Below, piece after piece: positions 60,895 to 64,000 of a stretch of 64,000 nt of DNA. Made by a program: the position numbers and the translations under genes. Each line of letters begins with the position of its first letter. The first letter of the stretch is position 1. Source of the stretch: JAJDXW01 sp965243335 (GTDB lineage: Bacteria > Pseudomonadota > Gammaproteobacteria > HK1); NCBI GenBank assembly GCA_965243335.1, contig OZ251545.1, forward strand, positions 4,402,001 to 4,466,000. Reading direction: 5' to 3'. Under the pieces are notes generated by a model that made no database searches, had not been told where the DNA came from, and saw nothing but the letters and a program-made list of their open reading frames with translations.

Positions 60895-61003
60895 CGCCGC
60901 GCCCGCCCGCTCCCTCCCCTCTATCCACGAGGGGTTCGCGATGACGGCGTTTCCCGACCGGGACCAACCCCGCGGCAACCCCGCATACCGGAGGAACCGG
61001 CCG

Positions 61004-61780
61004 ATGGCCCGCCGCATCATCGACATCTCCATGCCGCTGGAGAACGAGGTGATCTCCGACCCGTTGCCGTACAACCCGAAGATCACCTATTTCAACCACC
61101 ACCAGTCCTACGAGCAGATGGCTCCCTTCTTCCCGGGCCTGAAGAAGGAGGACCTTCCGGACGGCGAAGCGTGGGCCGTCGAGATGGTCCAGCTCATCAC
61201 CCACAACGGCACCCACCTGGACGCGCCCTGGCACTTCGCCTCCACCATGAACCGGGGCGAGCGGGCCATCACCATCGACGAGGTTCCGCTCGACTGGTGC
61301 ATGCAGCCCGGCGTGAAGCTCGACTTCCGCCGTTTCGACGACGGCTACGTCGTGACCGCGGACGACGTCGCCCGCGAGCTCGACCGGATCGGCCACGACC
61401 TCCGGCCGCTCGACATCGTCGTGGTGAATACGCGCGCTGGCTCGGCCTATGGCGACGCCGACTACGTCGACGCCGGCTGCGGGATGGGCTACGACGCCAC
61501 GATGCACCTGCTGGAGCGCGGCGTCCGCCTCACCGGCACCGACGCCTGGAGCTGGGACGCGCCCTTCTCGCACACCGCCAAGCGCTACGCCGAGAGCCGC
61601 GACCCCTCGATCATCTGGGAGGGGCACAAGGCCGGCCGCGACGTCGGCTACTGCCACCTGGAGAAGCTGCACAACCTGGAGGCGCTGCCGGGGGACGGCT
61701 TCACGGTGTGCTGCTTCCCGGTGAAGATCCGCGGCGCCTCGGCAGGCTGGACCCGCGCCGTCGCCATCCTGGACGATTGA
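61004..61780 (+). CDS. Cyclase family metal-dependent hydrolase (kynurenine formamidase-like)
   Basis: 258 residues. The family motif H-x-G-T-H-x-D-x-P-x-H is present as THNGTHLDAPWHF (near residue 66), and a distal metal His/Glu lies in CHLEKLHNLEALP. Members hydrolyse N-formylkynurenine, isatin or cyclic compounds. ATG 61004 has CCGGAGGAACC. Close to and in the same direction as the Gfo/Idh dehydrogenase, possibly one unit. Confidence 0.92.
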   Translation: MARRIIDISMPLENEVISDPLPYNPKITYFNHHQSYEQMAPFFPGLKKEDLPDGEAWAVEMVQLITHNGTHLDAPWHFASTMNRGERAITIDEVPLDWCMQPGVKLDFRRFDDGYVVTADDVARELDRIGHDLRPLDIVVVNTRAGSAYGDADYVDAGCGMGYDATMHLLERGVRLTGTDAWSWDAPFSHTAKRYAESRDPSIIWEGHKAGRDVGYCHLEKLHNLEALPGDGFTVCCFPVKIRGASAGWTRAVAILDD

Positions 61781-62021
61781 GGGGGCGCCCTTCTCGCCCG
61801 CGCGCTCCACGGGGCCGCCGGCAAGGACGAGGCAGAGGGTTCCTTGCCCCGCTGCGCCCGCCACGCATCCCGGGCGGCATTGTCGAAGCGGACCGGCGCA
61901 AACCGGTAAGAGGGAGACAGCGACCGATGAGCAGAGCTGTCCCGAATTGAGCAAGTGCGAACAGCCAGGAGACGGCGCGGGCCGCCGACCTGGGGCTGGA
62001 CCAAAGGGGGAGGATCGGCGG

Positions 62022-63017
62022 ATGCACAGGATCGCGTTGCTGGGGGCCGGGCGCATCGCCAAGGTCCACGTCGAGAGCATCGTGGGGCACGCGCGGACAG
62101 AGCTCGCCTATGTGGTGGACGTCGACCGCGCGGCGGCGGAGGCCATGGCCGGCGCGCACGGCGCGCGGGCGGTGGACGCGGAGACGGTGTTCGCCGATCC
62201 GGCGGTGGCGGCCGTCGTCGTCGCGTCCTCGACGCCTACCCACGCCGACTACATCGAAGCCGGCGCGGCGGCCGGCAAGCACGTCTTCTGCGAGAAGCCC
62301 ATCGACCTCGACAGCGCCCGGGTCCGCGAGTGCCTGGCGAACGTCGAGGGAACGGGCGCCAAGCTGTTCGTCGCGTTCAACCGGCGGTTCGACCCGCACT
62401 TCCGCCATCTCAAGTCCGAGCTCGACGCGGGGGCGATCGGGCGGCTCGAACAGCTCTCGATCACCTCGCGCGACCCGGGTCCGCCCCCCGGCGACTACAT
62501 CCGGGCGTCCGGCGGGCTCTTCCGCGACATGACCATCCACGACTTCGACCTCGCCCGCCACCTCCTCGGCGAGGAGCCCGTCGAGCTGTGGGCGAGCGCC
62601 TCCACCCTGGTGAGCGACGAGATCGCGGCCCTCGGCGACGTCGACAGCGCCGTCGTCGGGATGCGGACCGCGAGCGGCAAGCTCGCGGTCATCACGAACA
62701 GCCGGCGGGCGGCCTACGGCTACGACCAGCGCATCGAAGCCCACGGCAGCGACGGCATCCTCTGCGCCGGCAACGTGCCCGAGTCCACCCTGGTGCACGG
62801 CGGCGCCCACGGCTTCACCGGCCAGAAGGCCATGCACTTCTTCCTGGAGCGCTACTCCCTCGCGTACCGGGCGGAGTGGGACCACTTCGTGGACGTGCTG
62901 GACGGGAAGGCGGAGCCCTCCCCGACCGGCCTCGACGGGGCGCGCGCCCTCGCGATGGCGGACGCCGCCTACGAGTCCGCGGCGACGGGCCGGCGCATCA
63001 CCCTCGCGCTCGACTGA
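62022..63017 (+). CDS. Gfo/Idh/MocA oxidoreductase, inositol 2-dehydrogenase-like
   Basis: 331 residues. N-terminal Rossmann IALLGAGRIAKVHVESI, then ASSTPTHADYIEAGAAAGKH and FCEKPIDLD with the catalytic Lys, FVAFNRRFDPHF, and GGLFRDMTIHDFDLARHLLG with the His/Asp substrate motif of IolG-type enzymes. GGGGGAGG precedes the ATG. With the sugar/polyol importer at 57-60 kb it suggests inositol or related polyol use, by inference. Confidence 0.92.
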   Translation: MHRIALLGAGRIAKVHVESIVGHARTELAYVVDVDRAAAEAMAGAHGARAVDAETVFADPAVAAVVVASSTPTHADYIEAGAAAGKHVFCEKPIDLDSARVRECLANVEGTGAKLFVAFNRRFDPHFRHLKSELDAGAIGRLEQLSITSRDPGPPPGDYIRASGGLFRDMTIHDFDLARHLLGEEPVELWASASTLVSDEIAALGDVDSAVVGMRTASGKLAVITNSRRAAYGYDQRIEAHGSDGILCAGNVPESTLVHGGAHGFTGQKAMHFFLERYSLAYRAEWDHFVDVLDGKAEPSPTGLDGARALAMADAAYESAATGRRITLALD

Positions 63018-63030
63018 GCCGCGGCCTCCC

Positions 63031-64000
63031 TCACACCAGCTCGGACAGCAGCTCCACCGCCGGGGCCACCCGGATTCCCTGAGGGGATACGTAGTCCTTG
63101 CGGCCGGAGGCCGAGACCTGCCACGCGCGCGCCTCGGGAAATTTCGCTTTCAGGTACCGGAGGCTCCGATCGACGTCGGCGTCCGACCACTTGCACTCGA
63201 CCAGGAGCGCCGGCGCGCCTCGTTCCACGACCACGAAGTCCGTCTCCCGTCCGTCCCGGTCCCGGAAGTAGCGAAGATCGCAGTCCAGGCCCTCCGTATC
63301 CTGCCGGAAATGCACCCATTTGAGCAGGTGGCAGGCGACGAGGTTCTCGAACCGGGCGGCCTCGCCGGGAACGACGGTCCAGTCGATGTGGTAGTGCTTT
63401 CGGTCCTTTCCGATCGCCCGCAGCCCCGGCGGGCCGAACGGCGGGAGCCGGAAGATGGCGTACAGGCGCTCCAGCGCATCCAGCCAGGCGCCCGCGGTCT
63501 TGTGGCTCACCCGCAGGTCTTCGCGCAAGGCGTTGATGGAGAGCGTCGACCCGACCCGCTCCGGCAGCGCGAGGATCATCGCCTCCAACTGGCCGAGGTC
63601 GCGGATCCCCTCCAGGGTCGCGACCTCCTCTTGCACGAGCCGCGTGGAGTACTCGCGGGACCAGCGCCGGGACTGCGTTTCGCTGGCCGCGAGCCTGGGC
63701 TCCGGGAAGCCTCCGAGCCGCAGCAGGTCCCGCACCCGCCCGGGGGGTGTCGAGGGCGAGCTCGGCCGCGGAGAAGGGATGCAGGCGAAGCAGATGGTAG
63801 CGCCCCTGCAGGGAGTCCCCCCGAACCGGTACAGGTCGAGCCGCCCGCTCCCCGTGACCAGGATCCGCTGGCCCGGGCGGCGCCCGTCGTACAGGCCCTT
63901 CAGGTAGTTGCGCCAGCGCCGATATTTGTGGACCTCGTCGAAGATCCACAGGCCGCCCGGCGGCAGCTCGCGCCGCAGGACCCGGGCCCGGTGCGCGCCG
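63031..64000 (-). CDS. AAA-type ATPase with DUF4143 C-terminal nuclease-like domain (5' end outside window)
   Basis: The minus frame is open from the window edge to the stop at 63031. N-terminal part: GLWIFDEVHKYRRWRNYL (Walker B), ILVTGSGRLDLYRFGG. C-terminal DUF4143 part: GGFPEPRLA, LREDLRVSHKTAGAWLDALE, IDWTVVPGEAARFENLVACH, then DGRETDFVVVE and LLVECKWSD, a D-x(n)-E-x-K nuclease-like core. Between ~63760 and 63845 the frame gives nonsense (TPCRGATICFACIPS), while the next frame gives the expected DSLQGRYHLLRLHPFSAAEL, so two compensating indels are likely. Such ATPases are common in accessory islands. Confidence 0.75.
   Translation of the reverse strand, partial: GAHRARVLRRELPPGGLWIFDEVHKYRRWRNYLKGLYDGRRPGQRILVTGSGRLDLYRFGGTPCRGATICFACIPSPRPSSPSTPPGRVRDLLRLGGFPEPRLAASETQSRRWSREYSTRLVQEEVATLEGIRDLGQLEAMILALPERVGSTLSINALREDLRVSHKTAGAWLDALERLYAIFRLPPFGPPGLRAIGKDRKHYHIDWTVVPGEAARFENLVACHLLKWVHFRQDTEGLDCDLRYFRDRDGRETDFVVVERGAPALLVECKWSDADVDRSLRYLKAKFPEARAWQVSASGRKDYVSPQGIRVAPAVELLSELV

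Overview
The window is 64 kb of very GC-rich DNA from a Gram-negative bacterium, most likely a high-GC proteobacterium. The evidence for this is a classical type V autotransporter with a C-terminal beta-barrel, Opp/Dpp-type and ribose/fructose-type ABC importers with periplasmic binding proteins, and many catabolic single-copy genes of the kind seen in free-living or host-associated alpha- and gamma-proteobacteria. The species cannot be named from sequence alone. No rRNA, tRNA or CRISPR array was recognised. Most genes have good GGAG-type ribosome binding sites, and many neighbours overlap by ATGA, GTGA or TGATG junctions.

Layout. 1-1.4 kb: a lower-GC pair (partial gene plus a PD-(D/E)XK-like protein) abuts decayed fragments of recC and a 5'-nucleotidase. 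1.4-8 kb: MetE-like methyltransferase, alpha/beta hydrolase, small ORFs, a RES-toxin remnant and two divergent amidases. 7.9-13.8 kb: a complete five-gene peptide-type ABC importer. 14-19.7 kb: TPR/2OG oxygenase, amidohydrolase, carboxymuconolactone decarboxylase family protein, PEBP protein and a crotonase. 19.8-22.9 kb: DNA methyltransferase operon and small hypothetical genes. 23-25.6 kb: thiolase-like/DUF35 pair and puuE. 25.7-31.5 kb: a 1911-residue autotransporter with three large internal repeats, preceded by a 19-base homopolymer. 31.7-43.6 kb: dehydrogenase, PIN toxin-like pair, cupin, recD2, FAD reductase, M50 protease, serine hydrolase and a racemase-fold protein, separated by copies of a dispersed palindromic repeat family. 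43.7-46.3 kb: a TIR / SLOG / TIR-like operon, the best candidate here for an unusual immune system. 47-56 kb: two flavoprotein oxidases and a heme cluster hemC-hemD-hemB-hemE-hemQ-hemH. 56-63 kb: PhyH dioxygenase, a sugar ABC importer, a coiled-coil protein, cyclase and Gfo/Idh/MocA dehydrogenase. The right edge cuts a DUF4143-type ATPase.

How it works together. The metabolic genes suggest scavenging: peptides or amides (importer plus amidases), ureides (puuE), sugars or polyols (importer plus Gfo/Idh dehydrogenase), and amines (two flavin oxidases). The heme cluster pairs HemQ with a Cys-tailed ferrochelatase, which points to the coproporphyrin-dependent end of heme synthesis. The likely defence or conflict genes (left-edge pair, methyltransferase operon, PIN pair, TIR/SLOG operon, DUF4143 ATPase) sit in visibly lower-GC stretches among gene fragments and repeats, as expected of acquired accessory DNA.
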